In this document: positions 9,269-16,878 of the stretch, one piece after another
How positions within the stretch are numbered: position 1 is the first letter of the stretch
Layout of the letters: each line of letters begins with the position of its first letter
Assembly: GCA_964612185.1 (NCBI GenBank)
Contig: CAZTCR010000010.1
Location: 1-64,000 of the forward strand
Length of the DNA: 64,000 nt
Reading direction: 5' to 3'
From: UBA1447 sp964612185
GTDB lineage: Bacteria > Bacillota > Clostridia > Oscillospirales > Acutalibacteraceae
Notes under the pieces: generated by a model
What the model was told of the DNA's origin: nothing
What the model saw: the letters and a program-made list of their open reading frames with translations, nothing else
Databases searched by the model: none
Translations under genes and position numbers: made by a program

Positions 9269-10066
9269 TCAGCCGATCTCCCTGAACAGATTGCCGCCAA
9301 GGATTTTTTCTTTGGCTGTTTCGGTAATATTCAGCGACTTGACGCGTTTGATGGACTCGATAATGTAGTCAGCCTTTTTGAAAGGGAAATCCAGCCCGAA
9401 AATGCTTTTTTCTTCCCCGGTCTGGGCAATGACCGTTTCAAGCTGGGCATCGGTGAGTGTCCAGGCGCCGCCGTCGACGCTGTCAATACTGGTCCAACCG
9501 GCATAAACACGCGGCTGGCGTCCGCCGCGCTTGTTGTTGGCAATGACCGCGAGCGCGTCATGAAAAAAACTGTACCCGCCGATGTGCTCCATGCTGAAAC
9601 GCAAATCGGGGAAGTTGTAAGCCACCTCGTCATAAGAGAGGGGCAGATTATCCATCAAGCGGGACCAGTGCAGACCGGTATGAAAGGAGAGGAAAAGATG
9701 ATGCGCTTGCGCGCGTTCATAAACCCGCAGCGCACGGTCTTCTAAAATCGCGAACTCCTGCGCAGGGGGGTGCAGTTTGATGCCCTTGAAACCGAGCGAA
9801 GCAACCAGGTCCACCTGCTCTTCGAGATTATCCTGTTCAAAATCAATCGTACCGAAACCGGTGAACGCGGCATCGTTTTTGATTTGTTCATGGAGCCAGA
9901 CATTGTTGTTGATGCCGAGCCCGAGTTCGGCAAATCTGTCCGGAAAAGTCGCAAAGGCAACGCAGCGGTCAATGCCGCATTCATCCATCAGCCGCTTGAG
10001 CGTATCCAAATCGCCGTCTGCCCTGAGCCCGGTGGGATAAATATGCGCGTGATTGGCAAAAATCAT
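9269..10066 (-). CDS. Amidohydrolase-2 family metal-dependent hydrolase
   Basis: A 265-residue TIM-barrel hydrolase. It opens with NHAHIYP (the HxH metal site), then FKGIKLHPP (the KLHP motif), SFHTG (metal histidine), MEHIGG, and FGLDFPF near the end carrying the catalytic aspartate. This fits the Amidohydro_2 family (decarboxylases and lactonase-like enzymes); the substrate is unknown. RBS AAGGGTGG is eight bases upstream. It follows the sugar-isomerase-like gene by 18 bases, so the two probably act together on one small carbohydrate-like compound (inference). Confidence 0.82.
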   Translation of the reverse strand: MIFANHAHIYPTGLRADGDLDTLKRLMDECGIDRCVAFATFPDRFAELGLGINNNVWLHEQIKNDAAFTGFGTIDFEQDNLEEQVDLVASLGFKGIKLHPPAQEFAILEDRALRVYERAQAHHLFLSFHTGLHWSRLMDNLPLSYDEVAYNFPDLRFSMEHIGGYSFFHDALAVIANNKRGGRQPRVYAGWTSIDSVDGGAWTLTDAQLETVIAQTGEEKSIFGLDFPFKKADYIIESIKRVKSLNITETAKEKILGGNLFREIG

Positions 10067-10084
10067 GGTCGTACCACCCTTGTT

Positions 10085-10936
10085 CTATTCGCACTGCGCG
10101 GCGAGGTAACGCCCGGTTGCCAGCATAAATTGGCAGGCGGGTTCGATGAGTTCCGCCGGGAAGGGCTTGAGGAAACTGTCCGCTTCAAAGGTGAAGTCAC
10201 CGGTATAGCGGATTTCTTTGAGCGCCGCCGTAATGGCCTGCCAGTTGAGGCTTTGTGTGAAGGGCAGCGTGTGCAAATCGTGCAAATGATTGTTGTCGTG
10301 CACATGCAGCGCTTTCAGGCGGTCGTGCCCGAGGGTTCTGACCATGTTCTCCGCCGTTTCACCCACCAGCCCCGCGTGGCCGATGTCAAGGCACGCGGTG
10401 AAGTAACGCGGGTCCAGCGCGTCGATGTATTCGGCAAACTCTTTCCCGGTGCTGCAGACATTCGGGATGATTTGAAAGTTGTTCTGGTTGGAGCCAAACA
10501 TGTTTTCAAGCGCAACCAAAACATTGTATTCTTTGCAGAAGGGAATCAGGGAGTTGAAAAATTCAATGTTGTATTCCTTTTTATTCTCCGGGATGGCGGT
10601 CGGGTGGACGATGACAATTTTCGCGCCGAGGATGGAAGTGACGGCGATTGCCCGGTGAATCAGCGGCCTGATTTTTTGATTATAAGCCTCGTCGTTGGCT
10701 TTGAGCGATGGAAACGGGGCGTGGGTCTGGTTAAAACATACGCCGCATTCCTCCGCGATGTGTTTGAGCTGCCGGGCGTAGTTCTCATAGTCGTCGCCGA
10801 AAACAGGCGAATCCGCTTTGCTCGAACCGAACATCGAATAGTCAATCGCGTCAAAACCTGCCCCGGCCAAAATCCGGATGGCCTTTTCATCGCCGAACAT
10901 TTTGCTAAGAACACTGGTCTGTGTGGATACGCGCAT
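10085..10936 (-). CDS. Sugar phosphate isomerase/epimerase (AP-endonuclease-2-like TIM barrel)
   Basis: A 283-residue xylose-isomerase-like barrel. MRVSTQTSVLSK starts the protein, GFDAIDYSMFG and ALENMFG (metal glutamate) follow, and FTACLDIGHAGL, KALHVHDNN and DFTFEADSF supply the other typical metal-binding D/H/E residues. The start at 10936 is chosen over an upstream ATG at 10999 because AGAAGGAGCC lies directly before it. It is first in a two-gene unit with the amidohydrolase. Substrate cannot be told from sequence. Confidence 0.83.
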   Translation of the reverse strand: MRVSTQTSVLSKMFGDEKAIRILAGAGFDAIDYSMFGSSKADSPVFGDDYENYARQLKHIAEECGVCFNQTHAPFPSLKANDEAYNQKIRPLIHRAIAVTSILGAKIVIVHPTAIPENKKEYNIEFFNSLIPFCKEYNVLVALENMFGSNQNNFQIIPNVCSTGKEFAEYIDALDPRYFTACLDIGHAGLVGETAENMVRTLGHDRLKALHVHDNNHLHDLHTLPFTQSLNWQAITAALKEIRYTGDFTFEADSFLKPFPAELIEPACQFMLATGRYLAAQCE

Positions 10937-11120
10937 GGAAATCAGGCTCCTTCTATTATTTATTGATGAAATATTAACATAAAACCGGTGCCGTTTCAAG
11001 CCAAAAAGATACCGTCTTTGCTCCTTACACCATCTGAGCGCCTTGCAAAAAAAGATATCTGCCTGTATAATTCAATGGAGATTTCCGGCAGCGGCCTGCC
11101 GGGGGCAAAGGGGATTGTTC

Positions 11121-11585
11121 ATGCGGATTTTGGTGGTTTCCGACACCCACAATGATGTGTTTGGTTTGCGCTGCGCGATGGAGGCGCAGCCGGCGGCGCG
11201 GATGATTATTCACCTTGGCGACGGCGAGCGGGACATGGACGCTTTGGCCGGTATCTTTGGCGAAAAGAAAATTGTGCAGGTCAGGGGCAACGGCGATTTC
11301 AATACGCTTACCCCGTACAACTGCATTGAAATGGTGAAAGGCAAGCGCATCTACTGCACCCACGGTCACCGGGAAAAAGTCAAATACGGCACCGGCGAAC
11401 TGAAAAGCATCGCAAGGCAGGAAAAAGCGGACATCGTGCTGTATGGGCACACACACACGCCGGAAACCGACTATGAAGACGGATTGTATTTGTTCAACCC
11501 CGGCAGCATCCACGACGGCAACTACGGTGTGGTGGACATTACCGGCGCGGGGATCGTGTGCATACAGATGAAGTTGAGTTTTTAG
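11121..11585 (+). CDS. YfcE/MJ0936-type metallophosphoesterase
   Basis: A 154-residue calcineurin-like phosphodiesterase. Motifs in order: SDTHND (D-x-H), HLGDGERDMDA (GD), VRGNGD (GN, with D), CTHGH and YGHTHTP (GHTH). These coordinate the two metal ions. The start at 11121 follows AAAGGGG by seven bases, and the product matches the usual length of about 155-180. It probably hydrolyses small phosphodiesters; natural substrate unknown. It is convergent with nothing and is followed by an 11-bp-unit repeat element. Confidence 0.88.
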   Translation: MRILVVSDTHNDVFGLRCAMEAQPAARMIIHLGDGERDMDALAGIFGEKKIVQVRGNGDFNTLTPYNCIEMVKGKRIYCTHGHREKVKYGTGELKSIARQEKADIVLYGHTHTPETDYEDGLYLFNPGSIHDGNYGVVDITGAGIVCIQMKLSF

Positions 11586-11589
11586 CGGC

Positions 11590-11735
11590 AGAGCAATAGG
11601 TGAGCGATTGGCTAGCAATAGGTGAGCAATAGGTGAGCAATTGTTAAACAACTCTCGGCAACCTCTCAACCCATTTCTCTACTTCTTCTAAGCCATCGCT
11701 AAGCCACTGCTCAGCCATCGCTCAGCGGTTTTGAC
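11590..11735. repeat. 11-bp-unit inverted repeat element, copy 1
   Basis: The left arm has consecutive 11-base units of the form TGAGCAATAGG (11599-11649). The right arm has CTAAGCCATCG, CTAAGCCACTG and CTCAGCCATCG, then CTCAGC (about 11689-11727). The reverse complement of the right arm (TGAGCRRTGGC) is the same unit, so the two arms can pair. The centre is CTCTCGGCAACCTCTCAACCC-like sequence. Related elements are at 18869, 26553, 36579 and 55095. It lies between two plus-strand genes. Confidence 0.8.
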
Positions 11736-11738
11736 GGT

Positions 11739-11763
11739 AGGGTGCGGCATCCCTGACGCACCG
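11739..11763 (-). repeat. Short dispersed repeat GGTGCGTCAAGGATGCCGCACC, inverted copy
   Basis: AGGGTGCGGCATCCCTGACGCACCG is the reverse complement, with one change, of the sequences at 5992 and 53192. It has terminal GGTGCG/CGCACC arms. Confidence 0.6.
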
Positions 11764-11795
11764 TTCACTCTAAAAAACAGCTTGGAGGGCAAACC

Positions 11796-12518
11796 ATGTA
11801 CCGACCAAAACTCGTCCTTTTCGACTTCGGCGGGACGCTGATTCTGGACAGCCCGTTTTCGGCTTTTAACGGGCTGGAGGCGCTACGCTTGGCGGCCGAT
11901 AATCCGGAAGCCGCAACAACCGAATATTTGTGTGCGCTTTGGCAGTCGCTGGATGAACGGATTTCCCGGCGGACCAGGGGCGCGACCGGCTATGTGCTGG
12001 AAATTCAGCTCTCCGGCATTCTGCGGAATATTTTCGCCTTGGCAGGTTTGCGGTATTCCATCAGCATGACCGAGTGCGAAATCATCTTCGACCGCTATAA
12101 CGCGACCAGAAAAGCAACGCCCTATATGGCGGAACTTTTGCAGGCGCTCAACACCGCGGGGATGATGACCGCCGTCATCAGCAACACGGTGCTGTCCGGC
12201 GAAGCGATGGCAATCGCCATCAAAGAGCAGCTGCCGGAAAGCAAGATGGCGTTTGTTTTTACAAGCGCCGACTTTTTGTTTTGTAAACCGGCGCCGGACA
12301 TGTTCCTTGCCGCGGCGAAAAAGGCAGGCGTTGCGCCCGGTGAATGCTGGTACTGCGGGGACAGTTTCGGCGCGGATGTTTGCGGCGCGCACAACAGCGG
12401 CATCCTGCCGTTTTTATATGAAAGCGGCTCGGATATCCCGTTTGAGCGGCGGGAAATCGACGGCAAGGGGTATTATGCCGTCAACAGCTGGGCGGAACTG
12501 ATAAAGAGGATACCGTAA
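11796..12518 (+). CDS. HAD-superfamily hydrolase-like protein
   Basis: A 240-residue HAD fold protein. Motif I reads LVLFDFGGTL, so the usual second aspartate of DxDGT is glycine. Motif II is AVISNT, and motif III/IV is represented by CKPAPDMF and CGDSFGADVCGA. A helical cap lies between residues 20 and 110. RBS GGAGGG precedes the ATG. Loss of the second motif I aspartate questions ordinary phosphatase activity, though some HAD families tolerate changes there. Substrate unknown. A hairpin terminator shared with rnfB follows. Confidence 0.8.
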   Translation: MYRPKLVLFDFGGTLILDSPFSAFNGLEALRLAADNPEAATTEYLCALWQSLDERISRRTRGATGYVLEIQLSGILRNIFALAGLRYSISMTECEIIFDRYNATRKATPYMAELLQALNTAGMMTAVISNTVLSGEAMAIAIKEQLPESKMAFVFTSADFLFCKPAPDMFLAAAKKAGVAPGECWYCGDSFGADVCGAHNSGILPFLYESGSDIPFERREIDGKGYYAVNSWAELIKRIP

Positions 12519-12537
12519 ACAGAAAACAGAACACAAA

Positions 12538-12568
12538 AACGCCCCTCCGTATCAATCGGAGGGGCGTT
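12538..12568. terminator. Bidirectional terminator between HAD gene and rnfB
   Basis: AACGCCCCTCCG and CGGAGGGGCGTT form a perfect 12-bp stem with a 7-base loop between two convergent genes. A-rich sequence before and TTAAAA after allow use from either side. Confidence 0.85.
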
Positions 12569-12582
12569 AAAACTGCCAAACT

Positions 12583-13410
12583 TTATGCTTCCGCTTTGCC
12601 CACAATCTTTTCTAAATCAATCATATCAATCGCCTTGGTCGGGCAGACCTCAACGCACTTGCCGCAGGCAGTGCATTTTTCATACGCCACCTTCGCGCAG
12701 CCGTCAACGATGGTGACCGCGTCAAATTCGCAGGCCTTTACACAGCGTGTGCAGCTGATGCAGCCGGTTTTGCATTGTTTGCGGGTGACGGCGCCTTTTT
12801 CCTTGTTCGCGCACAGCACCGCCGCTTTGGCCTCGTGCAGGGGCATCATTTCAATAAGGTTTTTCGGGCATGTGGCAACGCATTTTTTGCATGCACGGCA
12901 CGCCAGCGGATTGATGCGGGCAATCCCGTCGCAGATGTGAACAGCGCCGTAATCGCACACTTCAACACAATCGCCGAAGCCCAGGCAGCCGTAGTTGCAG
13001 CTTTTGGGTCCGCTGAACAGCTGTGTGGCCATTTTGCAGCTTTTAACGCCGCTGTAAACGAGCTTGTCTGTTGTGTTATGGTTGTTGCCCTGGCAGAGCA
13101 CCACCGCCGCGGAAGGCAGCACTTCCCCGGCTGAAAGACCGGTCATCACAGCAATCTCGTTGGACACATCGTTGCCGCCCGGCGCGCACAACGCTGTGTT
13201 GGCTGTTGTGCCTTCGGATAATGCTTTGGCATACCCGGAGCAGCCGGAAAAGCCGCAGGCACCGCAGTTGATGCCGGGTAAAATTGCTTCGATTTCTTCC
13301 GCTTTTTTGTCAACGGGCACCGCCATAATAATTGACGCAATCGCGAGCCCCAAGCCTGCTATCAGTCCGATGGCGGACACAATTACAATTGCCAGCACGA
13401 TTGGATTCAT
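12583..13410 (-). CDS. rnfB: Rnf complex subunit RnfB, polyferredoxin
   Basis: A 275-residue iron-sulfur subunit that takes electrons from ferredoxin on the cytoplasmic side. An N-terminal membrane helix (residues 4-30) is followed by the Fe4S4 motif GINCGACGFSGC, then YGCLGFGDCVEVC, CRACKKCVATC, CISCTRCVKAC and CTACGKCVEVC. The cysteine pattern allows several [4Fe-4S] clusters, as known in Clostridia. It is last in the rnfCDGEAB order, 54 bases after rnfA, and ends at the shared terminator. Confidence 0.96.
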   Translation of the reverse strand: MNPIVLAIVIVSAIGLIAGLGLAIASIIMAVPVDKKAEEIEAILPGINCGACGFSGCSGYAKALSEGTTANTALCAPGGNDVSNEIAVMTGLSAGEVLPSAAVVLCQGNNHNTTDKLVYSGVKSCKMATQLFSGPKSCNYGCLGFGDCVEVCDYGAVHICDGIARINPLACRACKKCVATCPKNLIEMMPLHEAKAAVLCANKEKGAVTRKQCKTGCISCTRCVKACEFDAVTIVDGCAKVAYEKCTACGKCVEVCPTKAIDMIDLEKIVGKAEA

Positions 13411-13464
13411 TTTATATCCATTCCTTCCATCGTTTAAAAATCAGCACTTCTAAACTTCCGAATT

Positions 13465-14073
13465 CTATTTGAAGATGCCCTCGATAACCCCGCCAAAACC
13501 CAAAAACGAAACGGATACCAGCGAGGCGGCTATCAGGGTGATGGGGAGGCCTTGCAAAAACTTCGGGATGTCACAGCTTTCCATGCGTTCCCGAACACCG
13601 GCGAACATGAACATCGCCAGCATAAAACCAACACCTGCGCCGAAGGAGTTGACCAGCGACTGTGAGTAGGTGAGGGATTTGTCAAGGTTCAGGAATACGA
13701 CACCCAGCACCGCGCAGTTTGTGGTAATCAGCGGCAGGTAAATACCCAGCGCGTTATACAGCGGCTTCATGTATTTTTTAAGGATGGTTTCAACCAACTG
13801 CACCAGCGCCGCGATTACCAGGATAAAAACAATCGTCTGCAAATATTCTAAGCTAAACCCTTTTCGCGAGGGCAATTCGATCAAAAAGTATGCATTTATC
13901 GGGTAAGTCACTGCGGTGGAGAGCACCATAACAAAGATAACAGCCGCGGACATGCCCATCGCGGTGTTCAGCTTTTTGGAAACGCCGAGGAAGGGACAGA
14001 TGCCGAGGAATTTTGCAAGCACAAAGTTTTCGGTTAAAATACCGGTGAAAATAATGGCCATAAACATTTTCAT
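13465..14073 (-). CDS. rnfA: Rnf complex membrane subunit RnfA
   Basis: A 202-residue integral membrane subunit with six predicted helices. The diagnostic NFVLAKFLGICPFLGVSKK lies near the N-terminus, including the cysteine that helps hold the membrane [2Fe-2S] cluster together with RnfE. The start at 14073 follows AAGGAGGTGC by seven bases. Its ATG overlaps the rnfE TGA stop as ATGA, implying coupled translation. Confidence 0.95.
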   Translation of the reverse strand: MKMFMAIIFTGILTENFVLAKFLGICPFLGVSKKLNTAMGMSAAVIFVMVLSTAVTYPINAYFLIELPSRKGFSLEYLQTIVFILVIAALVQLVETILKKYMKPLYNALGIYLPLITTNCAVLGVVFLNLDKSLTYSQSLVNSFGAGVGFMLAMFMFAGVRERMESCDIPKFLQGLPITLIAASLVSVSFLGFGGVIEGIFK

Positions 14074-14786
14074 GACGCAGGCACCTCCTTCGTATCGCAT
14101 TTATCCGCATTTTGCAGCGGTTTAATCGCGCAGGAAGCGGCCATCGGGCAATACTCGCAGCCCTTAAGCTCCGCTTTAGGCATTCCCTTCTTTTCCGCCA
14201 CTTTATTGGCGAGAGCCATGAGGATACCGTAAACAAAAAATCCACCCGGGGGCAAAATGAATATCGCCATGGGCGAAATGGCCGCAGGCATCAGGGTCAC
14301 GCCGGCGAGTGTGCCGGCACCAAGGAACTCCCGGATGATGCTCATGAGCAATATGGCAGCGGTGAAGCCGATACCCATACCGATACCGTCTATGGTGGAA
14401 GCCAGCACCGCATTCTTGCCGGCGAACGCTTCCGCCCTGCCAAGAATAATGCAGTTGACCACAATCAGCGGCAGATAAATGCCGAGCTGTTCGTCAACAT
14501 CAGGCGCATAAGCCTTCACAAGCATCTGCACTATTGAGACAAATGAGGCGATAACGATGACATAGGCGGGGATGCGCACTTTGTCGGGAATGACCTTGCG
14601 CAGCATGGAAATAACCATGTTGGAACCGATTAATACCATCGTTGCCGAAATACCCATGCCCAGTGACCCTGTTACCGAGGTGGAAATGGCCAGCGTGGGG
14701 CAGGTGCCGAGCACCAGGCGCAAAACCGGATTTTCTTTAATAAAGCCTTTGGTGAGCTCTTGCCGGAGTGTCTTTTTTTCAGCCAT
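14070..14786 (-). CDS. rnfE: Rnf complex membrane subunit RnfE
   Basis: A 238-residue partner of RnfA with six hydrophobic helices. NPVLRLVLGTCPTLAISTSVTGSLGMG carries the conserved cysteine near residue 29. The tail after the last helix (about 205-238) is cysteine-rich, with CEYCPMAASC and a later cysteine, and is longer than I would expect for a standard RnfE. Its role is unknown. Its ATG abuts the rnfG stop with a one-base overlap. Confidence 0.94.
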   Translation of the reverse strand: MAEKKTLRQELTKGFIKENPVLRLVLGTCPTLAISTSVTGSLGMGISATMVLIGSNMVISMLRKVIPDKVRIPAYVIVIASFVSIVQMLVKAYAPDVDEQLGIYLPLIVVNCIILGRAEAFAGKNAVLASTIDGIGMGIGFTAAILLMSIIREFLGAGTLAGVTLMPAAISPMAIFILPPGGFFVYGILMALANKVAEKKGMPKAELKGCEYCPMAASCAIKPLQNADKCDTKEVPAS

Positions 14787-15823
14787 TACGGTGTACCTCC
14801 CGCTATTGATTTGTAAAGGTCAAGCGCCTTGTTCACGGCGATTGTTACGCTGCTTGATGAGATAGTCGCGCCGGTGACGGCTTTCACCTGATTTGTGCCT
14901 GCTGTACCTGTTGTTACCGACACTTTTTCGCTTAAACCCTTGTATTGATTAAGAAACGCTTCATCCTGGACCTTCGTGCCGATACCGGGCGTGTCATTGA
15001 CGGCAAGCACTTTGACACCTGTAATGATTCCCTTGCTGTCAATAGCAGTCGTAACAAGAATAACACCGCTGTATCCGGTTGCTTCGGTGGTAAAAATGTA
15101 ACCCGCCAGGGTGCCGTCCGCGTTCCTGCCGCTGTAGTAATCGTATTGCATACCGTCCGCTTTTACCGGCGGGTCAAAGTTTGCCGCCTGCGGTAGCAGC
15201 TGCTTGCGGATGGTTTCGTCTGCGTTTGCCGCCGATGCGTCGGTGGCGGGTTCTGCTTTGCCGGTAACGGCGTCATAGAGCTTAAGTGCGATATTGACTG
15301 CACCTGTAACGGCGTTGGATGTGATGGTTGCGCCGGTCATAGCGTTTATTTGTTTTTCATTCGCCGTGGTTTTCGTAACGGTGATACTGCCGCTCTTGCC
15401 GAAAAACTGCTTGAGGAAGGCATCGTCATACGCCTTCATACCGAGACCCGGTGTTTCCGTCAGTTGCAAGATTTCAATGCCCACGACAGCTCCGCTGCCG
15501 TCGACACCGGTCATGATTTTCACATCGCCGCCATAACCCTTTGTAACGGTGGTAAACACATAACCGGCGGCTGTACCGTCGCCGGCCAGCCCTTCATAAT
15601 AGGTGTATTCAGTACCGTCAAGGGTGACGGTGAGCGGTTCGGAAAAGCTTTTGGCTGTTTCCAAAACCTTCATCCGTGCCGCTTCGGCGTTATTAGCCGC
15701 GAGCGTTTTAATTTTCGGCGCTGTGATTTGATTGGTGTAGCCCAGCAGAAGTGTTGTGACCAGGCAAATTGCAAAAAGAACAATACCCGGCAGAATCAGT
15801 TCTTTGAAACTTATCCTTTTCAT
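14786..15823 (-). CDS. rnfG: RnfG with two FMN-binding domains
   Basis: A 345-residue subunit, much longer than the usual RnfG of about 180-210. An N-terminal membrane anchor (10-30) is followed by two homologous halves. Each has EYTYYEG/QYDYYSG, then GLMKAYDDAFLKQF/GTKVQDEAFLNQY-like motifs, then a flavinylation motif: NAMTGATIT with T166 and KAVTGATIS with T320. ApbE attaches FMN to the threonine of (D/N)xxTGAT. The second copy has K where D/N is usual, so modification there is less certain. It overlaps rnfD at its start and rnfE at its end. Two FMN groups would lengthen the extracytoplasmic flavin chain (inference). Confidence 0.93.
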   Translation of the reverse strand: MKRISFKELILPGIVLFAICLVTTLLLGYTNQITAPKIKTLAANNAEAARMKVLETAKSFSEPLTVTLDGTEYTYYEGLAGDGTAAGYVFTTVTKGYGGDVKIMTGVDGSGAVVGIEILQLTETPGLGMKAYDDAFLKQFFGKSGSITVTKTTANEKQINAMTGATITSNAVTGAVNIALKLYDAVTGKAEPATDASAANADETIRKQLLPQAANFDPPVKADGMQYDYYSGRNADGTLAGYIFTTEATGYSGVILVTTAIDSKGIITGVKVLAVNDTPGIGTKVQDEAFLNQYKGLSEKVSVTTGTAGTNQVKAVTGATISSSSVTIAVNKALDLYKSIAGGTP

Positions 15824-16830
15824 TGCGCGGCCTCCTTCGCTGTTTTTGCCTTTGGGGGTGTGCCGAAAGGCTTCGGGGTGGTCCAGCGCTCAATATGCGG
15901 TACGAGGATATTCATAATAATAATGGAGAAAGACACGCCCTCCGGCATACTGCCGAAAAGACGGATTATGCCCGTTAACAAACCGCACCCGATGCCGAAA
16001 ATGATTTTGCCCTTCAGATTTACCGGCGATGTGGTGTAATCTGTCGCCATGAAAATTGCACCCAGCAGCAGCCCGCCGCCCATGAGTTCATACGCGACAA
16101 AGGGTAAATTGCCTTTGCCCGCGGCAAGCATGATAGCCGCAACTGTCCCGATATACGCAAGTGGTATGGCAGGGGAGATTACCCCGCGGATAATCAGGAA
16201 CAACCCGCCCAAAATCAGTGCGGCGGCGCAAACCTCACCGAGGCTGCCTGCCCGCTGGCCGAAAAACATCTGGGTAAGGTCTTTGCCGACAAGTCCGGTG
16301 ATGTCATCAAAAGCACCGCTTGTAAAAACACCCTTCAGCTGCGCCATCGGTGTGGCGGAGGTTACTGCTTCCACCCCTCGCCATGCGCCTGCCGCTGTCC
16401 ATTTTGTCATTGCTGTCGGGAAGGAGACGAATAGGACAATTCTGCCCATAAGCGCCGGGTTGACATAATTCATGCCGATGCCACCGAAGAATTGTTTGAC
16501 CACTACAATGGCGACAACCGAGCCGATTGCGGCCATCCAAAACGGCATTGATGGCGGCAAGTTGAACGCCAAAAGCAAGCCTGTGACAACGGCGCTCAAA
16601 TCACTCAGCGTACCCGGCCTTTTCATCACCTTGCGCGCGAGGTATTCGCTTAACAGGCAGGTGCCGACAGTAACCGCCGTAAGCGCCAAAACCCGCGAAC
16701 CGAAAAACACAACGCCCGCGAAAAACGCCGGCAGCAGCGCGAGTATCACATCGAGCATGATGCCCGTCGAGGTTGATGCCGAGCGGATATGAGGCGACGC
16801 GCTGACGGTGAGCTTTTTATCCAAAATCAT
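15820..16830 (-). CDS. rnfD: Rnf complex subunit RnfD
   Basis: A 336-residue membrane subunit with about nine to ten hydrophobic helices. The segment EAVTSATPMAQLK places the probable FMN-bearing threonine at T160. GGGLLLGAIFMATDYTTSP and FGIGCGLLTGIIRLFG are typical of the RnfD/NqrB family. It overlaps rnfG by four bases. A perfect hairpin at the end of rnfC lies just upstream. Confidence 0.95.
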   Translation of the reverse strand: MILDKKLTVSASPHIRSASTSTGIMLDVILALLPAFFAGVVFFGSRVLALTAVTVGTCLLSEYLARKVMKRPGTLSDLSAVVTGLLLAFNLPPSMPFWMAAIGSVVAIVVVKQFFGGIGMNYVNPALMGRIVLFVSFPTAMTKWTAAGAWRGVEAVTSATPMAQLKGVFTSGAFDDITGLVGKDLTQMFFGQRAGSLGEVCAAALILGGLFLIIRGVISPAIPLAYIGTVAAIMLAAGKGNLPFVAYELMGGGLLLGAIFMATDYTTSPVNLKGKIIFGIGCGLLTGIIRLFGSMPEGVSFSIIIMNILVPHIERWTTPKPFGTPPKAKTAKEAAQ

Positions 16831-16853
16831 TTAAACAATCATTCCTTTCTTTG

Positions 16854-16878
16854 CGAAAGCTTGATTTTCAAGCTTTCG
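16854..16878 (-). other. Perfect hairpin at the rnfC stop codon
   Basis: CGAAAGCTTGA and TCAAGCTTTCG make an 11-bp stem with a 3-base loop; the rnfC stop codon is inside the arm. It lies inside the operon, so it may be an mRNA processing or stability site rather than a terminator, since no T-run follows. Confidence 0.65.

Noticed and set aside
10063..10966. Long plus-strand open frame opposite the sugar isomerase and amidohydrolase
   Set aside because: It is antisense to two well-supported genes, has no ribosome binding site, and its composition follows the codon bias of the real strand.
11025..11669. 214-codon minus-strand frame through the phosphodiesterase and repeat copy 1
   Set aside because: Most of it mirrors the phosphodiesterase gene, and the rest is 11-bp repeat sequence.
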